A stretch of DNA of 64,000 bases from DYRB01 sp963802205. GTDB taxonomy: Bacteria; Pseudomonadota; Gammaproteobacteria; Chromatiales; Chromatiaceae. The notes beneath the pieces were generated by a model. That model ran no database searches, had not been told where the DNA came from, and was given only the letters and a program-made list of their open reading frames with translations. Of this stretch, positions 18,598 to 27,431 are shown piece by piece. Position 1 is the first letter of the stretch. Each line of letters opens with the position of its first letter. The stretch covers positions 248,001 through 312,000 of the forward strand of contig CAWDHW010000006.1 of NCBI GenBank assembly GCA_963802205.1. Direction: 5' to 3'. A program made the position numbers and the translations under genes.

Positions 18598-19272
18598 ATG
18601 AAGGCCATGATCCTCGCCGCCGGGCGCGGCGAGCGCATGCGACCGCTCACCGACCACACCCCCAAGCCCCTGCTCCTGGCGGGGGGCAAGGCATTGATCG
18701 TCCACCACATCGAGCGGTTGGCCGCGGCGGGGTTGCGCGACATCGTCATCAACCACGCCCACCTCGGCGAGCAGATCGAGGCGGCCCTCGGGGATGGCGG
18801 GGCCTTCGGGGTGCACATCCGCTACTCGCCGGAGGGCCGTGCCCTGGAAACCGGCGGCGGCATCTACCGCGCCTTGCCCCTGCTTGGCCCGGACCCCTTC
18901 CTGGTCATTAACGGCGATGTCTGGACCGACATCGACTTCAGCCGGCTCGTCCTGGCCCCCGGGGATCTGGCCCACCTGGTCCTGGTGGACAACCCCGCAC
19001 ACAACACCAAGGGCGACTTTGCGTTACGGCAGGGGCGGGTCATGGCCGATGGCGACCCGCGCCTGACCTTCAGCGGGGTCGGTATCTACCACCCGGGGCT
19101 GTTCGCCGGTTGCGTACCCGGGGCCTTCCCCCTGGCCCCCTTGCTGCGCTCCGCCATGGCCCGCGGCCGGGTGGGCGGTACCCACCACCGCGGCACCTGG
19201 ATCGACATCGGCACGCCGCAGCGTCTTGCGGACCTTGATCGGATGCTTGGGGGGGCCGTGGGGCGTGGTTGA
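18598..19272 (+). CDS. murU: MurU-like nucleotidyltransferase (MurNAc-1-P uridylyltransferase)
   Basis: This is a 224-residue nucleotidyltransferase of the NTP_transferase fold. The motifs are KAMILAAGRGERMRPLTDHT at the N-terminus, PKPLLLAGGKALIVHHIERL, the metal-binding NGDVW motif, and ETGGGI. The length and these motifs match MurU, which converts MurNAc-1-phosphate to UDP-MurNAc in cell-wall recycling. The kinase partner AmgK is not in the window, so substrate specificity is inferred. A GTG four codons upstream (18586) is an alternative start. Confidence 0.8.
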   Translation: MKAMILAAGRGERMRPLTDHTPKPLLLAGGKALIVHHIERLAAAGLRDIVINHAHLGEQIEAALGDGGAFGVHIRYSPEGRALETGGGIYRALPLLGPDPFLVINGDVWTDIDFSRLVLAPGDLAHLVLVDNPAHNTKGDFALRQGRVMADGDPRLTFSGVGIYHPGLFAGCVPGAFPLAPLLRSAMARGRVGGTHHRGTWIDIGTPQRLADLDRMLGGAVGRG

Positions 19273-19341
19273 CCGCCGGGTGGACCCGGGCCACACCATC
19301 GCCGCAGTCCTGGCGTGCGAATGGACCTGGATGTCCCGGGG

Positions 19342-19716
19342 CTAACCCCGCTCCCCGGCGGTCTTCAGGAAAGCGTCGATGCGTTCGGCCAGAGATGAGT
19401 TTTTCTCCACATGCCGGGCGTAGTAGATGAGCGACGAAACCGCCGTTCGCTGCTTGAGCGGGTCCCAAAGCTCCACGATCCGCACCAGGTCATCGAGGTC
19501 CAGCGGCTTGAGCCCCATGTCCTCGATCAGGCTGCGAGCGCTGTTGCGAAAGCCTAGGGCCACCACCAGGCCGAGGCTGCCGTGTCGCCCGACCTCGTTG
19601 CCGAACCCCGCGAGGTCCGGGCAATCCTCTTCCTTGATCTCGAACTGCTTGACCTCGGCGGAGATGGCCAGCCGCGCGCCCTCCCAGCCGTCGATGTGCG
19701 GGCTGGCGCGTACATC
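19342..19716 (-). pseudogene. Truncated remnant of an unrecognised gene (C-terminal part)
   Basis: The minus strand is open for 124 codons, from a TAA at 19717-19719 to the TGA at 19342. It begins DVRASPHIDGWEGARLAI and continues through EIKEEDCPDLAGFGNEVG to LVRIVELWDPLKQR and the terminus KTAGERG. Only the last 74 codons have a possible start (GTG 19566), yet the protein-like sequence extends well beyond it to the stop. This looks like the 3' part of a longer gene that has lost its beginning. I do not recognise the family. It lies between murU and the glutamate-cysteine ligase gene with no partner. Confidence 0.5.
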
Positions 19717-19854
19717 TTAACCTTTGGCAGCGGGGCAGGGGGCCGGGGAGTAGCGGATCGGGCAAGATCTGACAGTCCTACGGGCAGGCGCCTGATCTCG
19801 TAGACTTGGAGTCCGGCCATCCGGCCGGCACCAGACTCAGGCGGGAGTTCATCC

Positions 19855-21279
19855 ATGGGCCAGGAGATCGAGGAGACCGGCTTCACCGCCGAGGACTTCG
19901 CCGCCTTCCAGGCACACCTGGAGGCGGAGCAGGCCCTGCTGGAGACCTGGTTTTCCGAAGGGGCCTTCGCCGATGGTGAGCCGCGCCAGATCGGCTGCGA
20001 GTTGGAGGCCTGGCTGATCGGGCCGGACTGGCAGCCGGCCCCCCTGGTCGGGCCGCTCCTGCGGGACCTCGACGACCCGCTGGTGGTCCCTGAACTGGCC
20101 ACCTTCAACCTCGAGATCAACACCCCGCCCCAGACGCTGACCGGTGACCCTCTGACCCGCATGTATGCCAGTCTGGCGGGGACCTGGCGGCGCTGCGGAG
20201 AGGCGGCTGCCGGGCTTGGCGCCCGGCTGGGGATGATCGGTATCCTGCCGACGGCCCACGCCGAGCACCTGAACCTCGCCAACCTGACCCCGCGTCGGCG
20301 CTACCGGGCGCTCAACGAGCGGATTCTGGTGCTGCGCGGGGGGCTTCCTCTGACGCTGGAGATCCAGGGGCGGGATCGGCTCGTCGTGGTCCATGAGGAC
20401 GTCATGCTCGAGGCCGCGGCAACCTCCTTTCAGATCCACCTGGAGGTGGAGGCCCCACGGGCCGTCCGTTATTACAACGCCTCCAAGATCCTCTCTGCGC
20501 CCTTGGTGGCCGCGAGTGCGAATTCCCCCTTTCTGTTTGGCTGCGACCTCTGGGCCGAGACCCGGATCCCCCTGTTCGAGCAGGCGGTCTCGGTGGGTGG
20601 GGCGACGCGGGCGGAGCGGGTCAGTTTCGGCATGGGCTACTGCGAGCACTCGCTCATCGAGTGCTTTCGGGCCAATCTGGAGCGCTATCCGGTCCTGCTG
20701 CCCTGTCTCCAGGATGTGCCGGTGGGACAGCTTGGCCATCTGCGCCTGCATAACGGGACCATCTGGCGCTGGAACCGCCCACTGATCGGTTTTGCTGCCG
20801 ACGGGCGGCCGCGCCTGCGCATCGAGCATCGGGTCTGCCCGGCGGGCCCGACCCTGGCGGATTGCATGGCCAACGCCGCCTTCTACATCGGGGCCGTGGA
20901 GTCCCTGGCCCGGGCGGCACAGGCGCCGGAGGCACAGATTCCGTTCGCCCAGGCGCGGGCGAACTTCTATGGCGCCGCTCGGGACGGACTTGCCGCCGAG
21001 GTACTCTGGCTGGGTGGGCGGCGGGTGGGCCTGGCGGAGCTGATCCTGCGGGACCTGTTACCGGGTGCCTTGGCCGGGCTGTGCGCCTTGGGCGTCGATC
21101 CGGCGGAGGCCGACCACTGGCTGGGCATCGTCGCCGATCGCGTTCGGGGCGGGCAGACCGGGACGGCCTGGCAGCGCGCTTGGGTCGCCCGGCATGGCCC
21201 AGACATGACGGCCCTGACTGAGGCCTACCTGGAGCGCCAGCAGTCCGGGCGCCCTGTGCATGAGTGGACACTGATATGA
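19855..21279 (+). CDS. Glutamate-cysteine ligase, GCS2 / YbdK-like family
   Basis: This is a 474-residue ATP-dependent carboxylate-amine ligase of the GCS2 superfamily. Its members make gamma-glutamylcysteine, the first step to glutathione, or related peptides. Visible features are IGCELEAWLI near the N-terminus, EINTPPQTL, a metal-binding block with GMIGILPTAHAEHL, the NASKILSAPLVAASANSPF stretch, and LRIEHRVCPAGPTLADC towards the C-terminus. The stop overlaps an ATG of the next gene as ATGA (21276-21279), which suggests coupled expression. Exact substrate cannot be read from the sequence. Gamma-glutamylcysteine synthesis is the best guess. Confidence 0.75.
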   Translation: MGQEIEETGFTAEDFAAFQAHLEAEQALLETWFSEGAFADGEPRQIGCELEAWLIGPDWQPAPLVGPLLRDLDDPLVVPELATFNLEINTPPQTLTGDPLTRMYASLAGTWRRCGEAAAGLGARLGMIGILPTAHAEHLNLANLTPRRRYRALNERILVLRGGLPLTLEIQGRDRLVVVHEDVMLEAAATSFQIHLEVEAPRAVRYYNASKILSAPLVAASANSPFLFGCDLWAETRIPLFEQAVSVGGATRAERVSFGMGYCEHSLIECFRANLERYPVLLPCLQDVPVGQLGHLRLHNGTIWRWNRPLIGFAADGRPRLRIEHRVCPAGPTLADCMANAAFYIGAVESLARAAQAPEAQIPFAQARANFYGAARDGLAAEVLWLGGRRVGLAELILRDLLPGALAGLCALGVDPAEADHWLGIVADRVRGGQTGTAWQRAWVARHGPDMTALTEAYLERQQSGRPVHEWTLI

Positions 21280-22401
21280 ACGCCTGCGAATCCACCCCGG
21301 CGTCAGCCCCGACATTGCGCCAGTGGGAGGGTGCCGAACTCCCTGCGGGCCTGTTGGAGGCGCAAGCTCGCGGATCTTCACGCCCTGTTCGGTGGCCCGA
21401 CTTTGATCCACCTGCCTGGGGACCGCCACCCGGCACTCTTCGTCTGCGTCCTGATGCACGGCAACGAGACCGTGGGTTGGGAGGCTATCCGGGCCTTACT
21501 TGCCGAGCGTCGCCGGCGCTTTGGTCGGGTCCAATCGCCGCGGGCCCTGAGTCTGTTCCTGGGCAACCTGGCCGCCGCCGCCCAGGGGCTACGCCACCTC
21601 CCGGGACAGCCGGACTATAACCGGGTCTGGCCCGGCAGCGAGTTGCCGGAGACCCCGGAACATGCCCTGATGGCCGAGGTGGTGGAGATCATGGCGGGGC
21701 GGGGGGTCTTCGCCAGTATCGACCTGCACAACAACACCGGCTGCAATCCGCACTACGCCTGCGTCGATCGCCTCGATCCGTGCTCGTTGCACCTGGCGAC
21801 CCTGTTCAGCCGAACCGTCGTCTACTTCACCAGCCCCAGGGGGGTCCAGTCCCAGGCCCTGTCCCGCCTGTGCCCGGCGGTCACCCTGGAGTGCGGCAAG
21901 GTCGGTGAGCGCCACGGGGTCGAGCACGCCCGGGATTATCTGGATGCCTGCCTGCACCTGTCCGCCGTGCCGGTCCACCCGGTGGCGGCGCATGACCTGG
22001 ACCTGTTCCACACCGTCGCCCAGGTTCTGGTCCCGGATGGGGTGGCCTTTGGCTTCGACCCCGGGGACGACAATCCGCCGCCGGGGTCCATCCAGTTCAG
22101 CCCGGACCTGGACCGGCTCAACTTTCGCGAACTCCCGGCCGGAACCGCCTTGGGGTGGGTGCAGGACCCCGGGGCCAGGCTGGTGGTTCGGGACGGGGAT
22201 GGGCGGGACCAGGCGGCGCGCTACCTGGAGGTCGAGGACGGCGAGTTGCGCCTGCGGGTTCCGGTCATGCCTTCCATGCTGACCCGTGATGCCCTGGTCA
22301 TCCGGCAGGATTGTCTGGGCTACCTGATGGAGCGCTACCACCTGGACCAACCGGTCACCCAGAGGGCCTGCGCCAGCCACGACAGGGGCAGCCCACGCTA
22401 A
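21276..22401 (+). CDS. Succinylglutamate desuccinylase/aspartoacylase-like M14 protein (frameshifted)
   Basis: The protein is an M14-type metallo-amidohydrolase of the AstE/aspartoacylase group. Metal-site motifs are visible in LMHGNETVGWEAI (His and Glu ligands), the NLAAAAQGLRHLPGQPDYNR block and ASIDLHNNTGCNPH. The natural start is the ATG at 21276 that overlaps the preceding stop. That frame reads MNACESTPASAPTLRQWEG and on to ELPAGLLE. The frame then has to shift at about 21360 (GAG G CGC AAG) to continue RKLADLHALFGGPTLIHLPG. The span is 1126 bp, one more than a multiple of three. A GTG at 21331 opens the second frame but gives an unlikely N-terminus. It may act on a gamma-glutamyl or N-acyl product linked to the ligase upstream. 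Confidence 0.7.
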
Positions 22402-22412
22402 GGGACAGGTCC

Positions 22413-23204
22413 TCAGCTCGCTCCGGTCTGGGTCCGATTCCCCTCACCGGCCAGTTCCCGCACCTGGTACCAGGCCCGCCCCAGGTATTCATGGATGGCG
22501 TAATAGCTGTGGTCGAAGGCACTCATTGACGGGAGGAAGTCATAGAGGCCGGTGGGCCCGTCCGCGGTCGGGCCACTGCCGAAGCCGGTGGGGGCGGCAA
22601 CGGCCGCGATGCCGAAGCGCGCGCAGGCGTCCATGGATCTTGGCATGTGCCAGGCACTGGTCACCAACAAAACCTTGTGCACACCTGCCTCCCTGAGCAT
22701 GGGGGCCGAAAATTCCGCGTTGTCCCAGGTGGTCAGGCTGCGGTCCTCGATCCCGGCGGCCACGATGCCATAGTCGTCCTTGAGCACCTGAGCCATGAGG
22801 CGACCGATGGGTGGATCCTCGCCCGGTGGGCTGCCGCCAGTGATATAGACCGGAAGACCCGTGGTGCGGTGCAGGTAAGCGGCGTAGCGCACCCGCGTCA
22901 GAGACAGGGCGTCGAGGGTGTCGCCGCCATACTCCGGGGCCCCACGATAGCGGCCGGAGCCAAGGACCAGGATCGCCTGGGCATCGCCGGGCATGGAGTT
23001 GGATGCGGTGATGGCGGGATAGATCTCCAGGCCCTCCATCAGCTTGCCCCCGACGACCGGTAGGCTCATGAGCGTCAGGATGCTCAGGGCGAGGAAAAGG
23101 AGCAGGCGTCCCAGGACCCCGCGTACCAGCAGGAAGGCCAGGGCCAGGAGCAGGATGAGGCCGCCCGGGGGCAGGATCAGGGATTTCAGGGTGGTATAGA
23201 ACAC
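22413..23204 (-). CDS. YdcF/ElyC-like DUF218 membrane protein
   Basis: From GTG 23204 this is a 263-residue protein. Two N-terminal hydrophobic segments (LPPGGLILLLALAFLLVRGV and LGRLLLFLALSILTLMSL) are followed by a DUF218 domain with the diagnostic AILVLGSGRYRG and ITGGSPPGEDPP blocks, and EDRSLTTWDNAEFSAPML. The family includes E. coli YdcF, SanA and ElyC, which affect the cell envelope at elevated temperature. The catalytic function is not settled. The frame extends upstream to 23498 without protein-like character, so I chose the start directly before the first hydrophobic helix. Confidence 0.75.
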   Translation of the reverse strand: MFYTTLKSLILPPGGLILLLALAFLLVRGVLGRLLLFLALSILTLMSLPVVGGKLMEGLEIYPAITASNSMPGDAQAILVLGSGRYRGAPEYGGDTLDALSLTRVRYAAYLHRTTGLPVYITGGSPPGEDPPIGRLMAQVLKDDYGIVAAGIEDRSLTTWDNAEFSAPMLREAGVHKVLLVTSAWHMPRSMDACARFGIAAVAAPTGFGSGPTADGPTGLYDFLPSMSAFDHSYYAIHEYLGRAWYQVRELAGEGNRTQTGAS

Positions 23205-23233
23205 GGGGCCTCGGGTTTTCGGTCTGGAGGGGC

Positions 23234-23650
23234 TCAGGGTTTGGGCGGCGGGGGGTCTTGGGTCTCGCCAGCCAGGGCGACCTGGCGGAACAGCATGGAG
23301 AAGACCAACACGGGCGCTGCAACGAGGAGCGCCGCGGTGGCAAACAGGGCCACCCAGGGGTTGGTCCGGCGCAGTATGACCCAACCCATCGCCGAAGCGG
23401 CGAGGGCGGCGAGCCCCAACAGCCAGGCTGGGTCTGCCGGTGGCGACCACCCCGACCCGACGAGGTCCAGGCCCCGGGTCAGGGCGAGCCCTGTCCAAAG
23501 TGCCCCGCTGGCCGGCAGCATCGCCACCACATGCAGCAAGGCAAAGGGGGCATAGCCGTAGCGCACGCGGGCCCAGGTGTCCAGGGCGTATACGGCCCCG
23601 ATCAGGGCCATGAACGCGAGAAAGGCGAGGGCCAGTGCAAAGAGCGTCAT
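23234..23650 (-). CDS. Small four-helix membrane protein, function unknown
   Basis: This is a 138-residue protein made almost entirely of four hydrophobic segments, at about 4-24 (LALAFLAFMALIGAVYAL), 36-60, 78-96 and 103-124, with a short proline-rich C-terminus (TQDPPPPKP). No cofactor-binding residues stand out and I do not recognise a family. It lies between the lipA and YdcF-like genes on the same strand with gaps of about 30 bp, so it is probably in the same operon. Confidence 0.6.
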   Translation of the reverse strand: MTLFALALAFLAFMALIGAVYALDTWARVRYGYAPFALLHVVAMLPASGALWTGLALTRGLDLVGSGWSPPADPAWLLGLAALAASAMGWVILRRTNPWVALFATAALLVAAPVLVFSMLFRQVALAGETQDPPPPKP

Positions 23651-23687
23651 CGGGTGTGCCTGAATGGCGGCAGCGAGGTCTTGGTCC

Positions 23688-24665
23688 TCACCTTGCCGCC
23701 ACGTCTGCCTCGGCCGCCTGCCGGTCGGCGTGGTAGGAGGAGCGCACCATGGCCGCGCTCGCCACATTGGCAAAGCCCATGGCCTCGCCCGCCAGCCGCA
23801 GGGCCTCGAACTCGGCCGGGGTCCAGTAGCGCTGTACCGGCAGGTGGTCGCGGCTCGGTTGCAGGTATTGCCCGAGGGTGAGCATGTTACAGCCGTGGGC
23901 ACGCAGGTCGGCCATCACGGCAAGGATTTCCTCGTGCTCCTCGCCCAGGCCGAGCATGAGCCCGGACTTGGTGGGAACCCCGGGGTGCAGGGCCTTGAAG
24001 GCACGCAGCAGGTCCAGGGAGCCCTGATAGTCCGCCCCCGGACGGGCCTGGCGGTAGAGACGCGGGACCGTCTCCAGGTTGTGGTTGAAGACGTCCGGGA
24101 TCGCCGTGTCGGCGAACGCCGCCAGCGCAATGGCCTCGCGGCCGCGAAAGTCCGGCACCAGGACTTCAAGGCGGGTGCTGGGGGACCTGGCCCGTACCTC
24201 CCGCAGGCAGTCGGCGAAGTGCCTGGCCCCGCCATCGCGCAGGTCGTCCCGGTCCACCGAGGTGATGACCACATAGCGCAGGCCGAGCGCGGCGACGGCC
24301 TCTGCCAGTTGCCTCGGCTCCGCGGGGTCCGGCGCCTCCGGCCGGCCATGGGCCACGTCGCAGAAGGGGCAGCGGCGGGTGCACAGGTCACCCAGGATCA
24401 TGAAGGTGGCGGTACCATGGGTGAAGCACTCGCCCAGATTGGGGCATTGGGCCTCCTCGCAGACCGTCGCCAGGCCCTGCTCGCGCAGCAGGCGCTTGAC
24501 TCGGGCCACAGCGGGGCCCACAGGGGCCCTGGCGCGGATCCAGTCGGGCTTGCGCAAGGGGGCGCCTGAGGGCTCCACCTTGATCGGGATTCGCGCCACC
24601 TTGTCCTGCCCGCGCTGGTGGGTATCCGGCGTGGCGCGGGAGGGGGCGGTCAGGGGGTCGGTCAT
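23688..24665 (-). CDS. lipA: Lipoyl synthase
   Basis: LipA is a radical-SAM enzyme that inserts two sulfurs into octanoyl groups on carrier proteins. It has 325 residues. Both cluster motifs are present: the auxiliary cluster CEEAQCPNLGEC and the radical-SAM motif CTRRCPFC. The C-terminal RSSYHAD block carries the conserved Arg-Ser-Ser ligand. LipB is not adjacent, which is unusual, since lipB-lipA is common in this group. The 270-bp region upstream holds only an imperfect inverted repeat. Confidence 0.96.
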   Translation of the reverse strand: MTDPLTAPSRATPDTHQRGQDKVARIPIKVEPSGAPLRKPDWIRARAPVGPAVARVKRLLREQGLATVCEEAQCPNLGECFTHGTATFMILGDLCTRRCPFCDVAHGRPEAPDPAEPRQLAEAVAALGLRYVVITSVDRDDLRDGGARHFADCLREVRARSPSTRLEVLVPDFRGREAIALAAFADTAIPDVFNHNLETVPRLYRQARPGADYQGSLDLLRAFKALHPGVPTKSGLMLGLGEEHEEILAVMADLRAHGCNMLTLGQYLQPSRDHLPVQRYWTPAEFEALRLAGEAMGFANVASAAMVRSSYHADRQAAEADVAAR

Positions 24666-24766
24666 AGGGGGTCCTGGTTCGGCTTGGGCCGTTAATGTTT
24701 GGGTATCCGGGGGCAGGGCTCAAGTGGCACCGGCGCCCGGCTTACCACCTATCGGCTATCTCCATC

Positions 24767-24838
24767 CTCTCACGAGACACGGAGATCGGAGAGTAAATCA
24801 TAACAAAGCTCTGTGATCTCTGTATGTCTCTGTGAGAG
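24767..24838. repeat. Imperfect inverted repeat upstream of lipA
   Basis: Two arms of about 27-30 nt, CTCTCACGAGACACGGAGAT and on (24767-24793) and CTCTGTGATCTCTGTATGTC and on (24809-24838), are close reverse complements separated by a short AT-rich loop. It lies in the 270-bp intergenic space between lipA and the HugZ-like gene, which otherwise shows nothing. It may be a mobile repeat or a transcript hairpin. Confidence 0.5.
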
Positions 24839-24935
24839 ACATTCCGGGCCGGTAACGAGCGGCAGCACGACAACCGACAGGTGGTGGGGTCGCTCAGGGC
24901 GACTGGACGCTGCACCCCTGGCCGTCGGGCATCGG

Positions 24936-25629
24936 TCAGGTGACCAGGCTGGAGAGATAGGCGGCGATGGCCCCGGTATCCGTCAGGGCCTCGGGGAATG
25001 GGATCCGGCGCAGGCGGTCGCCTCGCCCCAGATCCAGGCCCCAGGGGTCGATCCCGGCCGGGCGCAACGGGACGGCCGGCCTTGGCAGCAGGGTCGCGAG
25101 CCGTGGGGCATGGTCGTGCAGCAGGTCTCGCAGCAGGGTAGCCTCCAGGTCCGGATCGAGGGGGTTGGTCCTCAAGACCCGCTCACACCCCAGCCAGCGT
25201 GCGGCGGCAAATCCACCGTTGTAGTGGAAGCGGCGTGGTGTCAACCGATAGGGCCGGAAATTGAGCTGCTCCGCGTACAGCCGACCCTCAGGGAAATAGC
25301 GCAGATAACGTTCCAGGGAATTGATTTCTGAGGGGTCCAGCGGTGCGCACTCCCCAATGCAGGTCAGGCGAGCGGCTCTGCTGAATATCCCCGGGGACAG
25401 GCTCCGACAGGGTGAACGCACAGCGCGGGTCCGCCTCCAGGTTCTTGGCGTGTTGGGCGAGGTGGCTGAACAGGAAGAGGGGCCGCCCGGCGCGATCGAG
25501 GCAGTAGGGCACCGTGGAGCCGAAGGGGTAGCCAGGCTCCGAGCGCGAATGGGTCGAGATCACCCCCTGGAAACGCCCGGCCCAGAGCTGGCGGACAGGT
25601 TCGAAGCCGTCGTCGGTGGTTTTGTTCAT
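24936..25629 (-). CDS. HugZ-like pyridoxamine-5'-phosphate-oxidase-fold protein (frameshifted)
   Basis: This is a split-barrel FMN- or heme-binding protein of the HugZ/PNPOx-like family. The 5' part reads MNKTTDDGFEPVRQLWAG, then SEPGYPFGSTVPY, LFLFSHLAQHAKNL and ADPRCAFTLSE. At about 25385 the frame has to change (CAG CAG A GCC GCT) to continue ARLTCIGECAPLDPSEI and FHYNGGFAAARWLG, the latter typical of the C-terminal DUF2470-like part. The 694-bp span is one base over a multiple of three. The start overlaps the DUF3050 stop as ATGA (25626-25629). HugZ proteins bind or degrade heme, and heme or FMN use here is inferred from fold. Confidence 0.7.
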
Positions 25630-26411
25630 GCCGCGCCAGCGCCGCGGGCCGCCATGATGGCCTCCAGGATACCGTCCCACAGGCGGATGCGGGCGCAAAG
25701 GGCCTCCTCGGCGGCGGTCTGCGCCTCCTCGATGCGGGCTGGGTCGCCTCCGCACAGGGTATCGAGAAGTCCCAGCGACATAGGTCCGTGGAAATCCCCA
25801 TCCAGGTTAATGTGACGCTGGAGATAATAGTGGAAGGCTGGGGCGCGATCCGTTCCCAGCTCGATGCGGGCGAGGAGGCGCCGGAACATGTCAGGGATGA
25901 TGCGCTCGCGCCCCAGTGCGAAGGCCGCGGCGACGGCGTAGGGCTTGTCCTCGCGGATGAAGCAGAAGGTCGTCTCGCAAAAGTAGCGCGCCGGGAGCGG
26001 CACCAGATCGGAATACAGCGCGGTGTCGAGACCCCGGGTCCGGACCAGATCCAGGAACTGCCGGGGCGGGTCGGTATCGGCGCCGACCTCATCCATGGCC
26101 CCGAGGTAGGACTCAAAGTGGCTTGCGTAGCGGGGCCCATCCGGGTGCGGGACTTGGTCGGACTCCTCCTCCAGCACCAGTTGGTTGATAAAGTAGCGCA
26201 GGGTTGGGTCGCCCTGGGGCATCCAGGGGACCGTCGTCGGGGCGATGCGGGCTTGCAAGTATTTGACCAGGGACATGAAGTCCCATACCGAGAAGACGTG
26301 GTGGGCCATGAAGACGCACAGATCGGCACGGGTTTGCAGGGCAGCGTAGATGGGGTGCCTGTCGAGCTCGGCCTGCAAAGGGCGCAAGTGTTCGAGGTTC
26401 AGCTCGGCCAT
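25626..26411 (-). CDS. DUF3050 heme-oxygenase-fold protein
   Basis: From ATG 26411 this is a 261-residue all-helical protein of the DUF3050 family, which is related to the heme oxygenase/TenA fold. Recognisable parts are HPIYAALQTRADLCVFMAHH, VFSVWDFMSLVKYLQ, YFINQLVLEEESDQ and HYYLQRHINLDGDFHGPMSL, with several histidines and acidic residues suited to a di-metal site. It is translationally coupled to the HugZ-like gene. The pairing suggests a small two-gene unit acting on heme, a flavin or a related cofactor. Upstream in-frame sequence to 26570 overlaps the yceD leader and is not protein-like. Confidence 0.7.
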   Translation of the reverse strand: MAELNLEHLRPLQAELDRHPIYAALQTRADLCVFMAHHVFSVWDFMSLVKYLQARIAPTTVPWMPQGDPTLRYFINQLVLEEESDQVPHPDGPRYASHFESYLGAMDEVGADTDPPRQFLDLVRTRGLDTALYSDLVPLPARYFCETTFCFIREDKPYAVAAAFALGRERIIPDMFRRLLARIELGTDRAPAFHYYLQRHINLDGDFHGPMSLGLLDTLCGGDPARIEEAQTAAEEALCARIRLWDGILEAIMAARGAGAA

Positions 26412-26602
26412 GGGTCTAGTCCTCCGGGGCTGGAAACGGCCCGACGACACTATAAGCCCAGTCGCCCCGGCTCCGAAAGGCGACCCAGAGCGCTGCCCGG
26501 TCGGACGTCTTGAGCGATACTCCGCGATCACGCCCTTGGCCGAGGCCGAGGTCCTTGCCGCCTTTGACATGGCGACCGTCGGCTCGCTATCATGCCGCGC
26601 TT

Positions 26603-27175
26603 ATGTCCGAGGCCCTGCCTGCATCTATCGACCCGTGGCAAGCGGTGGCCCGCCGTGCGGCTTTCACCGGCGCCATACCGCTGACAGCGTTCCCGCGATT
26701 GCGTGGGCTCCTGGTTGAGGACGCCCTGCGCGAGGCCCCTGCTGCCGAGTTTGCGCTCGTTTTTGAGCGGGATGCGGCGAAGCGGCCAGTGGTTCTGGGT
26801 TCGGTGCAGGCGATGTTGCCGCTGGAGTGCCAGCGCTGCCTGGGGGTGGTGGAGCACAGGGTCACCGCCGAGATCCGACTCCTGCTAACCGCTGGGGAGG
26901 TGGCCACCGAACCGCCGGAGCCTTACGAGGCCCTGCCTGTGGTGACGGATCGGGTGGCGCCGCTGGACCTGATCGAGGACGAGTTGCTGCTCGCCTTGCC
27001 TCAGATCCCGATGCACCCGGTCGGGGCGTGTCGGGCGGGGGAGGGCCTGGTCATCGCACCGGTAGCCGAATCGGACTCGGCCCAGACGACGCCAGACGAC
27101 GAGATTACGACTGAGACCGGTCGGCGCAACCCCTTCGCGGTGCTTGCCGACTGGAAGCCAAACACCCACAACTGA
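26603..27175 (+). CDS. yceD: YceD family protein (DUF177), 23S rRNA accumulation
   Basis: This is a 190-residue DUF177/YceD protein. It contains the conserved LECQRCLGVVEHRV cysteine pair, an EDELLLALPQIPMHP segment, and the C-terminal NPFAVLADWK motif. YceD is needed for normal 23S rRNA accumulation and is nearly always directly upstream of rpmF, as here (19 bp). The start at 26603 is the first that gives the family's N-terminus. It probably begins the yceD-rpmF-plsX-fab operon. Confidence 0.93.
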   Translation: MSEALPASIDPWQAVARRAAFTGAIPLTAFPRLRGLLVEDALREAPAAEFALVFERDAAKRPVVLGSVQAMLPLECQRCLGVVEHRVTAEIRLLLTAGEVATEPPEPYEALPVVTDRVAPLDLIEDELLLALPQIPMHPVGACRAGEGLVIAPVAESDSAQTTPDDEITTETGRRNPFAVLADWKPNTHN

Positions 27176-27194
27176 AACTCAACCGGAGGACAGC

Positions 27195-27371
27195 ATGGCC
27201 GTCCCACAGAACCGCAAGACCAGTTCCAAGCGCGATATGCGCCGTTCCCACGATGCACTGACCGGTCCGACCCTGTCGGTCGACCCAACCAGCGGCGAGA
27301 CCCATCGCCGTCATCATGTGACCCCGGACGGCTTCTACCGCGGCCGCAGGATCGTCGGCAAAGCGGACTGA
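27195..27371 (+). CDS. rpmF: 50S ribosomal protein L32
   Basis: This is a 58-residue ribosomal protein L32. It begins MAVPQNRKTSSKRDMRRSHD and ends RGRRIVGKAD. It lacks the zinc-binding cysteines of the C+ type, as usual for proteobacteria. A good Shine-Dalgarno (GGAGGA) precedes the ATG at 27195. It is followed by plsX with a 60-bp gap. Confidence 0.97.
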   Translation: MAVPQNRKTSSKRDMRRSHDALTGPTLSVDPTSGETHRRHHVTPDGFYRGRRIVGKAD

Positions 27372-27431
27372 TCCCGTTATCCTGCCGCCCTTCGCCTCAG
27401 TCCACCGCCGGTTGCCTTCCCGGAACGTCTT

